Source of the DNA: Seiridium cupressi
Lineage: Eukaryota; Ascomycota; Sordariomycetes; Amphisphaeriales; Sporocadaceae
DNA: 64,000 bases
Direction: 5' to 3'
Assembly (NCBI GenBank): GCA_036674765.1
Contig: JARVKI010000042.1
Location: 62,001-126,000, forward strand
Made by a program: the position numbers and the translations under genes. Below the pieces are notes generated by a model. The model saw only the letters and a program-made list of their open reading frames with translations, had not been told where the DNA came from and did not search any database. Below, one piece after another: positions 33,952 through 43,787 of the stretch; position 1 is the first letter of the stretch; each line of letters begins with the position of its first letter.

Positions 33952-35136
33952 ATGCGCTTCTCTCAAGCCATTACTTCGGGCCTGGCCCTGCTTTCCAGCC
34001 CAGTGGTCCTCGCACATCCCGGCCACGATGTAAACAAGGAAATCGCTGCTCGACAAGAGTACCTGAGCACTGTCAAGCGTACCAACCTAGGGCACTGTGC
34101 CGAGAAACTCAAAGTCCGTGGCATCGAAAGGCGGAACGTTGCCCGTAGACATAGCAAACTGCAGGATGCAAGGGCAAAGAGTATAGTATTCCCACTCAAA
34201 CATGTTGAGATCAGGACTCATGCTAATTGCATGGCAGGGGGACTGAAGAAGCGCGACCTTGGCACAGTCCTGGCCACATCCCACAACGCCACCGCGCTCG
34301 GATACAACCTAGACACACCGTACGATGAGCTTTTTAGCGGTCTAAACAACTCTTGCCTCCTCAGCCCTGAAGCTACTCAAGGTCCTTACTGTTTGTTGTC
34401 CCTAGTTATGTCGTCCTCTGAATATCGCTAATAAGCGGCAGACGTTGGTGGGGAGTATATTCGAGAGAATGTCATCGAGGACCAGGAAGGGGTTGATATG
34501 ATTCTCGATTACCAAGTGATCGATGTCGACACCTGTGAACCCGTGCCTGAAGTTTACCTCGAGATGTGGCACTGCAACTCCACAGGTGTATACTCCGGGA
34601 TTGTTGCCGGTGGTAATGGTAACAAGAACGACACCGCCAACTTGGACACTACGTTCCTGCGTGGAATCCAGAAGACAGATGCGGACGGCGTGGCACAATT
34701 CGAAACTCTCTTCCCTGGCCACTATCTCAGCCGTACCAACCACATCCATATACTCGTACACTCTGCCAACTCGACGGCTTTTTCGAACGACACCCTCGGA
34801 AATACTATTTGGTCAAGCCACGTAGGGCAGACCTTCTTCGATCAGGATCTCATCGACGCGGTTGAGACTCTTGCGCCGTACAACACCAACTGGCAGCCGG
34901 TAACTCTCAATGAAGACGACAATGTCCTTCAAGGCGAGACGGCAACCGACGGCATCGACCCGGTGTTCCAATACACCCTTCTGTCTGAGAGTATAGCTGA
35001 CGGACTGTTCGGCTGGATTGCATTTGGTATCAATACGACTCAGGCTCAAAGTCTCAGCCCTGCGGCATTTTACTATGAAGATGGCGGTGTTACCAACCCG
35101 AATCAAGGTTCTGGGCCCGGAGGTCCTCCTCCGTAA
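33952..35136 (+). CDS. Secreted intradiol ring-cleavage dioxygenase
   Basis: Non-heme Fe(III) enzyme that cleaves catechol-type rings between the two hydroxyls. Fungal secreted members act on aromatic compounds from plant material. Three exons: 33952-34180, 34238-34390 and 34442-35136, 358 residues. The first intron (57 bases, GTATAG..GGCAG, branch TGCTAAT) is in frame and stop-free, so it is easily missed; splicing gives DARAKRGLKKRDLGTVLATS. Signal peptide MRFSQAITSGLALLSSPVVLA, then an HPGH-containing propeptide and a Cys pair. Iron ligands: Tyr in EATQGPYYVGGEYIRE, then Tyr and two His in PGHYLSRTNHIHILVH. DYQVIDVDTCEPVPEVYLEM and WHCNSTGVYSG are family signatures. It ends in a Gly/Pro-rich tail. 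Confidence 0.93.
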
Positions 35137-35440
35137 GCGACTCCTCGCGCCTAGAGGAGAGAAGGTCGATGGAGGTGGAAATTGGAAAGAGCATGTATCT
35201 TAGGTGCAGTCGAAGAGGCCTTGAGGTGAATCCAAGGCAGGCCATTCAGACTTGCTGTAAACATATCCCATGTCTCCATTGGTTGAAGAGGGGCGATGAA
35301 CAGCCGTGTAACCAAAGCCCCACCATCAATGCGCCCAGCGCCTCAATCGCAACATTGAATGCCTTTCTGCCTGACTTCGAATCAATCGCGAACCTGATCT
35401 GTCCCAGCAGCCAATACCATACATACTATTTTTGAACGAG
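35137..35440. other. Intergenic
   Basis: 304 bases between the dioxygenase stop and the NIF3-like start. No feature seen. Confidence 0.5.
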
Positions 35441-35834
35441 ATGTCGTCCATCGCGCGCTTCAAACTTGTCTTCTTTGTTCCACCCGCTGCCGTCGAGGCA
35501 TGCAAGACCGCCATCTTTGGGGCGGGAGCTGGCCGCTACCCCGCCTACACTGAGTGCTGCTGGACCTCATCTGGGACAGGACAGTTCCGCCCGGGCGACG
35601 CTGCCAATCCCCACATCGGCAAGGTGGGCCAGCTAGAGCATACCGACGAGGTTCGCGTAGAGGCGCTGTGTCTCGGGGGAGGATGTCACCAGGAAGTCTG
35701 TCCAGGCGCTAAAGCAGTAGGTGGCCACGCAGCCGGACATGTGAATGAAGCGGACGGACTGACGATGTTGTATCATTAGAGCTCATCCCTACGAGGAACC
35801 GTCTTATGATGTGTATAGATTGGAAGACTTCTAG
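35441..35834 (+). CDS. NIF3-like small protein with an apparent one-base frameshift
   Basis: Small protein of the NIF3/YqfO C-terminal-domain type (about 105 residues, function unclear). MSSIARFKLVFFVPPAAVEA leads to CKTAIFGAGAGRYPAYTECC and FRPGDAANPHIGKVGQLE, an excellent family match. At the run of five G at 35675-35679 the frame slips. With one G fewer the next codons read GEDVTRKSVQALKQ, and a 63-base intron (35717-35779, GTAGGT..CATTAG) joins to AHPYEEPSYDVYRLEDF and a stop at 35832-35834, exactly the family's ending. As given, the frame stays open to 35779 with an unrelated tail. Intact splice sites and a perfect ending suggest either a base-call error or a very recent break. Confidence 0.75.
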
Positions 35835-36041
35835 ACTGCGAAAGATGTGGTCCGCTGGGTGTCAGTCTTTTCGCGATGTGACGCAGCAAGAGAGTTGGCG
35901 CGGATGCTATCAGTGACGAGAATGGCCCGAGTGCTCATTTATTCTTCTGCCGGCCAAACGTGGTGTTCCAGGCAAGTTTACTGACGAATTCGCATTTCTT
36001 GCCACAATTGAAACGATCATTTAAAATTCAAAGGAGTCCTA

Positions 36042-37712
36042 TCACTCAAGTAAAGTTTTGCTAATCTCGAAATCCTCCGAAATTCTCTGCACCACCTTCT
36101 CGCTCCTGGGGGTGAAGCGAGCCTTGAAAGGCTCAGATCCCATCACCAACCCTCCATAGAACCCAGTCTCCATGCTAAGATCGATCTTCTCTTCTGCCAC
36201 GATGTCAAACGCCCAGACCAATTTTACGATGGCAATCATGATACTGGTCTGTGCGAAGACGTCTCCCGGGCACTGTCGACGACCGGTGCCAAAGCAATAA
36301 AGCTGCTTCCTGCTTTCAGTCTGTGCTTCCTCCGCCGACCCCTTGGTTCCGTAATGATTTCGGATAAAACGATCGGGGTTGAAGTCTTCCGGCGAATCGT
36401 ACATTTCAGGATCATGTTGTACGGCCCAGGCATTGCCCAGCACGACAGTACCTTTAGGAATGAAGTACCCATCTAGCGTATCATCCTCGTCCGTCTCGTG
36501 CTGCAGAGTGGTCGCCGTGGGTGGGCGCCAGCGCAGAACCTGTCTCCGAGCATCAGTCGCCATGACATAAAAGGCAGGCGTGTCTCAACAAACCTCGAGA
36601 TAGCAAGCTTTCAGATATTTCAACTCCGCAAAGCGACGTGGCTCGGGCGGACCTCCAGATTCACAGATTCCGTCGATCTCAGCCTGGACACGCTTGAATA
36701 CTTCCGGATATGCAGCGAACACTTTCACCAATGTCAGGACAGCAGAGTGGGTTGTGTCCACGGCAGCATCGAGAAGACTGCCAGCGTTGTACATGAGCTG
36801 GCTATCGGTGAACTCGGTCTTGCCGTCTGCCCTGTCCCTTAGCAGCTTAGTCATCAAGGACTCATACATGCTCGTGTCATGTTTGGTCTCAATCCGCGTT
36901 TTCTGTTCATTGGCACATTGGAGCATGATGGTGTAGAAGCCTTTCTGTTCCTCGTGGAAACTGCGGGCTTTACGCTTCCAGCTGGCCAAGAACCCGGGCA
37001 CGTACTTGAGGATTGGGAACATGTCCACAGGCGGCGCGATGCCGGGTGTCAGTAATTGCAGCCATTCATGCTGGTTTTCGAAGAACCATTTGATCAGTTG
37101 AGGATCGTTATGCGGAGAGCGGTAACCGCATATGGCCACTAGTGGAGTGGCAACACTCCATGCTCGAAGATGATCCTGAAACCTGGCTGGCTCTTCAACA
37201 ATGCTGTGGGCCAGGTACGATGCAGCTGCTTCCTGGACGGGTCGAACGAGCTCGCAGCCTCCAGGACTCAGAAGGTATCGAATGGCAGTCCGGGCTTGTC
37301 GGAAATATCCGTCATGCGGCAGGAAGATCCAGTGCTGGGCGCCACGCAAGATGTATTCCTTGGGGATGTAACCACAGGGTCGACCAGAATAAGCGCTCCA
37401 TCGCTTGTCGAACAGCTCACGAAAGAGTTTTGCGCTGTTGACAACCACAAGATTTCCTGGGCCGGCTTTCAATCCCAATAAGTCTCCATAAGTCTTTTGC
37501 AGCTCAGTAAACTTGAGTGATGGCTTCGAGCTTGCAAACTGGTGGGTGTTGCCGATGAATGGGAGCGCTGGCGGCCCGGGCGGGTAATTCTTCGGGCGAC
37601 GGGATTTGAGTGAGAACCGGATGAGGCTTATCACGGCATAGGCGACGCTCAGAGCCAAGCTCAGCTGCACGAGCATTAGAGTACGGTTTTCCATGGTGAG
37701 TGATGCTGTCAT
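36042..37712 (-). CDS. Cytochrome P450 monooxygenase
   Basis: Heme-thiolate monooxygenase anchored in the ER membrane. Two exons: 37712-36594 and 36539-36042. The 54-base intron (GTTTGT..GACAG) splits the K-helix, and splicing gives E373-V-L-R376 followed by WRP, the ExxR motif. 538 residues. Signal anchor LVQLSLALSVAYAVISLI, then the proline hinge NYPPGPPALPFIGNTHQF. I-helix AGSLLDAAVDTTHSAV, PERF-like region DFNPDRFIRN, heme loop FGTGRRQCPGD with the ligand Cys at about 463. The second ATG at 37694 would also give a good start. It resembles the OrdA/CYP64-like group of fungal P450s in general form, but the substrate is unknown. It converges with the NIF3-like gene. Confidence 0.92.
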
Positions 37713-39298
37713 TCAAGCGGGAATGCTGCGCTCAGCAGGAGGATAACCAGTCGATTCCCACACAACTCAGATTACGCAATCGGCCAGACTGATATACTTG
37801 CGGCTCAAGGGATTGGATACGTCCACTCGGACGGCGACAGAGGGTTTTTGCGTTCCGAGGCATCACTCTCATGCAAAATGCATGTATGTAGCATGCGCTC
37901 CACGTCGCAGCGCTGCCACATTCCATTGGGTGGCCAGCAAATCATGACAGGTCTACTGCAATGCACGTTGTCAAAATGGCCTGTAACGGTCCGGTGGAAC
38001 GGCCCACGTGTGAGACCAATCAACCGATCTCCCACAGGCTTGGTAATGGCCGTCTCTGTCTCAGATTGGGCAGCGTGTTTGTCACGCTGATATGATGTGT
38101 CTGGGGAGAGAAGATCGGCGAGTGAGAACATTCGATACGCGGGGATTCCGGCCCTGGGTTTGTCTCTTCCGAATGCACCACAACGGAGCTTGCAGGTACT
38201 ATCCTAGGCTTGTGCAGTGCCACGAAGACGATCTTCATTGGTTGTGGTATGCATTCCGGGGGCTTGTGGGAGCGACTAACTAGGATCTGGTAGCAGTGCG
38301 CGGCAATTGCTGGGTCTATTATGAATTGGGGATGGACTCCGTCAGCTTATTTGGCTCCAGTGCTTATCTTGCCTGCAGCTAGTATAGGAATATACCGGTA
38401 GCCGAGCATGAGTTAAAGTCTCGCGGGACTGTCATTGCTTGAAGACGGATCATGCGGTGCAAACTGACCCGGATGTCTGTGGCCGTGTCTATGGCCATCG
38501 AGCGGTCCCAACCGGGTGGTTACATATGTAGCTCAAGGACTTTTGGGACGTTGGCGCGGCACAGCGCTCCCTGGGAGACTTCTGACTTACATTAGTGGAT
38601 GGTCGAGGCCCACCGGCCAGGTAACATCAGCATAGATACATTACATTAGCGCAGTGGTGAGAAATACCCACCGGACCCCATGAGTCGCTCACCATTGGCG
38701 AGCGCAATACCTAGAAAGAATGGCTACGATGGCTAAAGCTGCAATGGAACGCAGAGTTGGCCTAGTCTGCGTATTGTCATAAACTCCTTCATTCCTACGT
38801 GCATTTTTCACCAGACGTGCACCGGCACTAGGCTAGGCTTTAAGCATAATATCCGGCAGGCGAGCCCAGCCGATTGTCCATGCAATTACATTAGCCACTG
38901 TTATGTGCCACGCGGCTGGATAATGTATGTAACCCTGTTCAACCCTCGACCCATCTCCTTGGATCCCACATTTATGACCTCTAAACTGTAGATAGTTGGT
39001 TCATGGAAGATCAGTCAACAGCTGCAACTTCTCTGCCTCTCTTGAACTACACTGCTACTCAAGCGAAGCTGCCCGCCGGTGCGCCGGGATTGACTACATT
39101 CTAGGCGCATAACCTTAGAGGCCTTGTTTCAGGTGGTGGTGCACCTCGCTGCTCGTTCGTATCGCTTGCCATTCTGGATGCAGCGTAGTGTCCATCGCGC
39201 CGCAACACTGCAGGCAGCCATATTTGCTTAAAATGCTACAACTATCGAACAGATGTGAACCAAGGCAACATTGATCATATTTACGTATTCTCGTCGAC
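37713..39298. other. Intergenic
   Basis: 1.6 kb between the P450 start and the GFA gene start, so both promoters lie here in a divergent arrangement. No coding frame or repeat could be supported. Confidence 0.55.
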
Positions 39299-40239
39299 AT
39301 GACTTCAAAGATCAACTACCACGGTTCCTGTAGCTGTGGCGCATACAAGTTCTCAGTTGCTCTTTCTCCATCGCAACGTCCAGTCAAATGCAATTGCGCT
39401 ATTTGCAGTAAGAAGGGTGCGCTATGGTTATTCCCAGAAGCACTCGAGGATTTTACAGTGGAGAACGATGAGGGGAAATTGGTTTCCTACACGTTCGACC
39501 GGAAATATTGGTCGCATGAGGTCAGTGCATGATAATTGCCTGTGCAGGCTATTGTCAAGTGCTAATATATATATATATGTATTCGCAGTTCTGTGGGACC
39601 TGTGGCGTGAATGTGAAAGTCTTGGCTTTTGAAGGCGGTTGGCCACTGGCCGTTAATGTAAGGGCCAGCGCGTTGGTGGATTACTATGCATACATGTACC
39701 CCTAGCTAACCGTATAAGGCGCTTTCACTCACCGGTTTCGACATCCGACATTCGGAAGTGACTTTGTATGTATGGAGACCCGACTTTCGCGTCCCAGACT
39801 GACGCGGAGCAAACGTAGGAATGATGGAAAGGCGTCTGGTGTTGTGTATCAGCCGAAGTTGTATGAAGGCAAGATACCGGAGGGTGTCGATGACGCCGCG
39901 GAGATCTACCATGGTAGCTGCCACTGTGGTGCCGTGACATATGCCACCAGTGCGGCAGCGCTACCAAGCCTTTCTATCTTGAGAGGGCATCAGGAGATTT
40001 CTACGTACGGCGTGGTGCCCGTATCGGTCCAGAAAGGTGCGCAATTCCTTGGGGCATTTCGATCACCCATGGCCACGTATAGTCTGCTCGGGGATAACAG
40101 CACGGTCAAATTCTGCTCGATCTGTGGGGTAACCGTGGTTATCCTCAACATCAAGGAGATTCCGGAGAATCATTTGCTATTGAATTTGAAGACACTGGAC
40201 CGTGAGGGGTGGGAGACCAAAATTGAGCAACAGCTCTAG
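39299..40239 (+). CDS. Tandem GFA (CENP-V/glutathione-dependent formaldehyde-activating-like) domain protein
   Basis: Zinc-binding GFA-fold protein with two domains. Four exons: 39299-39520, 39589-39657, 39719-39765 and 39819-40239, 252 residues. Domain 1 is complete: YHGSCSCGAYKF (structural zinc Cys), CNCAICSKKGALWLFP and FCGTCGVNVKV. Domain 2 keeps YHGSCHCGAVTY and KFCSICGVTVVI, but the middle CxCxxC expected just before QKGAQFLGAF is missing (the sequence reads VPVSV there), so this zinc site cannot form normally. The first intron contains an (AT)n run at 39564-39579. Members of this fold are carbon-sulfur lyase-like, yet most fungal paralogues have no proven substrate. Confidence 0.83.
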
Positions 40240-41208
40240 ACGGGGCATGAAGAAGGGAATGTTTTCATCGTTTTACACAACAGGCATACCGGATATAACC
40301 AAACCATGTCCACCTCATGAACAGAGATAGGACTACGCCGTGTGCAGTACACGCGAGTTCGGCCATGTCCCGGGCAATGATGTCTGATTGCACTAGACTG
40401 AACATTCTATTCGACAAGCGGTAAGGAGGTAGATACCGAGTGCTTTTCCTCAACGGGTAACTCTTCCAGTTACATTGTATCTAACCACCAAAGTGAGGAC
40501 CCATGTGAATGCAAACCTCCATTCTTGGATATAACATCCCGTAGCTGATACGCAACTGTAGAAACACTAGACTCCAAAATTCGATCTCGGCAGTACGCAG
40601 GCCACCGTTTTTGTTATATCCGACTACGACACAGATCGGCCGACCCTACACGCTATCTGAGATCATGGCCTTCTGATGTAGCAAGCCCACTTGTAAGGTA
40701 ACGTACCCAATAACTCAACTGGTTATATCGGCACGATTCTACCAGACGATTGGTACGTGCTAAATCTGTATTGATCACTAGATCATGCAGCACTACACTC
40801 GGCTGTCTATCCGAGTTCTGGCCGCCTGCAAACAGTAACAGCACAGGGGCTTCGGCACATCTTTCAGGGCGCGGCTATCGCGCTGGTTCCCCATTCAGGC
40901 AGGTCAGGTGCGTGCCATTGGCCACCAATGGCTAGCGCCCCCCCTATCGGGGCAGTACTGCCAAGAACTACGCGCATTTCGGCGCAGCTGATAGATCGCA
41001 GGAATATGTGATAGAATAGTAGCAGGAGATTTCACGTGGGCTTGGATTCACTCTACATTCCAACTATCTGCTACCCATCCATATTTAATCACAAGTGTCA
41101 TCCGCATTAAACCCAGGATGTCGTCGTTGTCGATTTCAGGCGTTTCGTTGAGGGGCTTCAATCTTCAACTTCTGGCCCTCAGGTGCCGTGCGCACCAGGC
41201 GGCACAGA
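40240..41208. other. Intergenic
   Basis: 969 bases with no supported gene. It includes the promoter of the beta-propeller gene. Confidence 0.55.
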
Positions 41209-42501
41209 ATGACTGTCTTCTCAATCATAAGGCTGTTGGTGGCCTTGATTATTGCCGCCATGTCATTCGCGCTCAAGGTGTCGGCTTTCCCAGGCAATAC
41301 GTGTGCCCTGAAGGCCCCAGCACAGGAGGCACTCAACGTCAGCACGTCGGCTTTGAGTCTTGACCATCATCCGTTTGGGATCGCCTATTACACCAATGAC
41401 ATAGCGTTTCTGGTAATTCGGCGTGCTGTAGCTATCTTTGATATGTCTCATTTTACCCCCGTTCTGAAGTATCAGATCACTGTTCCACCGGATGTTTTAG
41501 CTCATCTGGGCCTCAGTGACGATGATCCGGATTCGGACGATTATATTTTCCACGGCTTGGGCTTATCGCCCGACAAGAAAAACATATATGCAGCGGGTGG
41601 CCGCGGAGCCTTGGTATTAGATACAGAAAGGGCGGTCGCTGGCCGAAACGACTCAATCGTTGGTGTCCTTGCCAACAACGGCATTGCTGGGAACTACTCG
41701 GCTATGGTCCAGTTCACACCGGATAATCAATTCGTGTTCTTGGCTCAGGAGTTCGGAAGTGCGAGCAACGGAAACATTGGGAATGTAGAGGTATGGAAAG
41801 TGGCAAGATTCGCCAATGGAACCGTGACGGGATCATACGGAGGATACATCAATCTAGGGTACGCCACAGTGGGAATGGCCTTCTCGAATGACAATAGCAA
41901 GTTGTATGTCACAAGCGAGGCCATGGGAACTACACCTAATTCCACCGATATACTTACGGGCATCATATCAGTCCTAGACGTCGCAACGCTCAAGTTCAAC
42001 CCGCCGGCCGCCCTTCTCTGGGCAGTTCCAGCCGGGTGTCATCCTGTCCGAATCAAGTTGGGAGGTTGCGGGAAACGTGTATGGGTCACCGCTCGCGAAT
42101 CGAACCAGCTGCTGCTGTTCGACGCAGACAAGCTCAACTCGAACGACACAGCAAATGACGCGCTCATATCCAGCACTCAGGTCGGCACATCACCCGTTTC
42201 CCTGGCCTTGGTTGGCGACTACGTGCTCACAGCAGATTCCAATCGGTTTGGTTACACCAATACGAACGCTGGGCTTACGGTGGTGAACTCATCGTCGGTA
42301 ACCAGTGACCACCTGGTCACATTCCCTCAAATTCGAACAGGAGAGTTTCCAAGAGAGTTTGGACTTAGCCCGGATGGTAAAACATTACTGGTTTCGGAGT
42401 TCGATGGGTATGCCATTCGCGCCGTGGACGTTAGATCACTAAACCAGCAGAATAGTTATGACCTACCAAGGTTGAGATACCAGGGCCCACGGCGGCAATA
42501 A
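41209..42501 (+). CDS. Secreted beta-propeller protein (YVTN/lactonase-like)
   Basis: Single exon. The first in-frame ATG is 41209 (the frame upstream begins only at a GTG), giving 430 residues. The start is a signal peptide or anchor, MTVFSIIRLLVALIIAAMSF. The body repeats blade-like units: FGIAYYTNDIAFLVI, GLSPDKKNIYAAGGRGALV, VQFTPDNQFVFLAQEFGS, MAFSNDNSKLYVTSEA and FGLSPDGKTLLVSEFDGY. These are the SPDGxxLYV-type repeats of seven-bladed propellers near the lactonase/YVTN group. Several N-x-S/T sites suit a secreted glycoprotein. Catalytic role not determinable, and a binding or structural role is equally possible. Confidence 0.75.
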   Translation: MTVFSIIRLLVALIIAAMSFALKVSAFPGNTCALKAPAQEALNVSTSALSLDHHPFGIAYYTNDIAFLVIRRAVAIFDMSHFTPVLKYQITVPPDVLAHLGLSDDDPDSDDYIFHGLGLSPDKKNIYAAGGRGALVLDTERAVAGRNDSIVGVLANNGIAGNYSAMVQFTPDNQFVFLAQEFGSASNGNIGNVEVWKVARFANGTVTGSYGGYINLGYATVGMAFSNDNSKLYVTSEAMGTTPNSTDILTGIISVLDVATLKFNPPAALLWAVPAGCHPVRIKLGGCGKRVWVTARESNQLLLFDADKLNSNDTANDALISSTQVGTSPVSLALVGDYVLTADSNRFGYTNTNAGLTVVNSSSVTSDHLVTFPQIRTGEFPREFGLSPDGKTLLVSEFDGYAIRAVDVRSLNQQNSYDLPRLRYQGPRRQ

Positions 42502-42743
42502 AAATCGAAACACCCGTATAATGAGAATTTAATGTTGACTATTACGCGTATTTGTGCCCGTATATGCACGATGCTATACAACTACAAATTGCGACTAAAT
42601 AAAGAGCAAGAGAATCGAATACTATTTAGATGAATGTTTGCCCTCTTTGCTCGAAAGGATTCGCCTGATGCTAGCCATATGAAGATCGTATGGTACATGC
42701 CTCTGTTGGTTAGGATTGGGAAGCGCTGAACCCTCTCAACTTC

Positions 42744-43695
42744 TTACCCGGAGCAGTAACCGGACTGCGTGGGCTCGTCACCGTCATCGTTGCCGATATA
42801 CATCACACAAGGGTGGGCATAATCGGTACAGACGTTGACCAGTGTGGCCGTATCGCCGTAGTTGGAGTTGATGCCGACAACAGCTCCGCCGTCGTAGGCA
42901 GTAGTTCCCTCAACATAGACATTACGTTTACACTGTGAAGAGCACTGAGTAACTTCGTCAGCTGATATTATTCCCATCAATACACGAGGCTGATGGTGAT
43001 CTTACATTGCCACAAGACCGGTAGACCTTGCCGTAATCCTCGGCGTAGAAATTGATGATCTAGAGAATGTCATTATCCGCCATGCCAAATTAAGCATCAA
43101 GGCTTCCATTACGCACGTTGACAGTCCCGCAGCCATTGTGCTGTACAATCTTGTCGGAAGCATGGTACGCACCACCACCGATGATCCAGGTCTCTTCGCC
43201 GGACTCGTCGTTTTTCTAAGCCTAATTAGTCATCTTCATACTTGTGTTGGTTTAGGCAAGAACTCACAATAGTGATGGCATCCTCGCAAACATCTTCAAA
43301 CCAGACGAACTCAAGAGTGCAGGGGCCGTCGCAATGCACACCCTCGGCTTGGTTTGCGCCGATGATAACATTCTTCAAGGTGGCTCCAGATCTCAACAGG
43401 AAAACTGCATCCGAATCACCTAGAAAAAACGGAATTATGAGTACACCTCCACGTTGAGTTCAATGTCCCATGTCGAGAAAAACTTACCCCCTTCAGCTTG
43501 CTCAGTGCAAGCACCAGAGCCACGATCGTACTTGGCCCAACCAGCATCGAACGTCTCGCCAGATGCTATCTCAATGACTGCCGAGTTGCTATACGTAGCC
43601 GTGGGAGTTGGGACTCCTCCTTCGTATCCCAAGCACGCAAGTGCCGGCGAGACAACGGAGGCCAGAGCAGCGAGCTTAGGTGCTGAGAGAACCAT
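42744..43695 (-). CDS. Pectate lyase, polysaccharide lyase family 3 (PL3), secreted
   Basis: Cleaves de-esterified pectin by beta-elimination, calcium-dependent, outside the cell. Five exons: 43695-43488, 43419-43268, 43215-43117, 43059-43006 and 42944-42744, all in phase, 237 residues, standard PL3 length. Signal peptide [20 protein letters not shown]. Then the parallel beta-helix core: [98 protein letters not shown] and a Cys-rich C-terminus ending SGYCSG. The many Cys fit the stacked disulfides of the family. A TATA-like run lies at 43780-43787, upstream of the start. Confidence 0.94.
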
Positions 43696-43766
43696 TTTGA
43701 CTATGAATTTCTGCTTGGAAACTTTGGAGAACACAAGTCAAGGCATCTGGAAACCTTTGGAACTGT

Positions 43767-43787
43767 CTAGATATCTAGGTATATATA
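43767..43787 (-). promoter_or_regulatory. TATA-like run with adjacent palindrome upstream of PL3
   Basis: TATATATA at about 43780-43787 sits 85 to 92 bases upstream of the pectate lyase ATG, next to the perfect palindrome CTAGATATCTAG at 43767-43778. Position suits a core promoter element. Role inferred. Confidence 0.35.
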
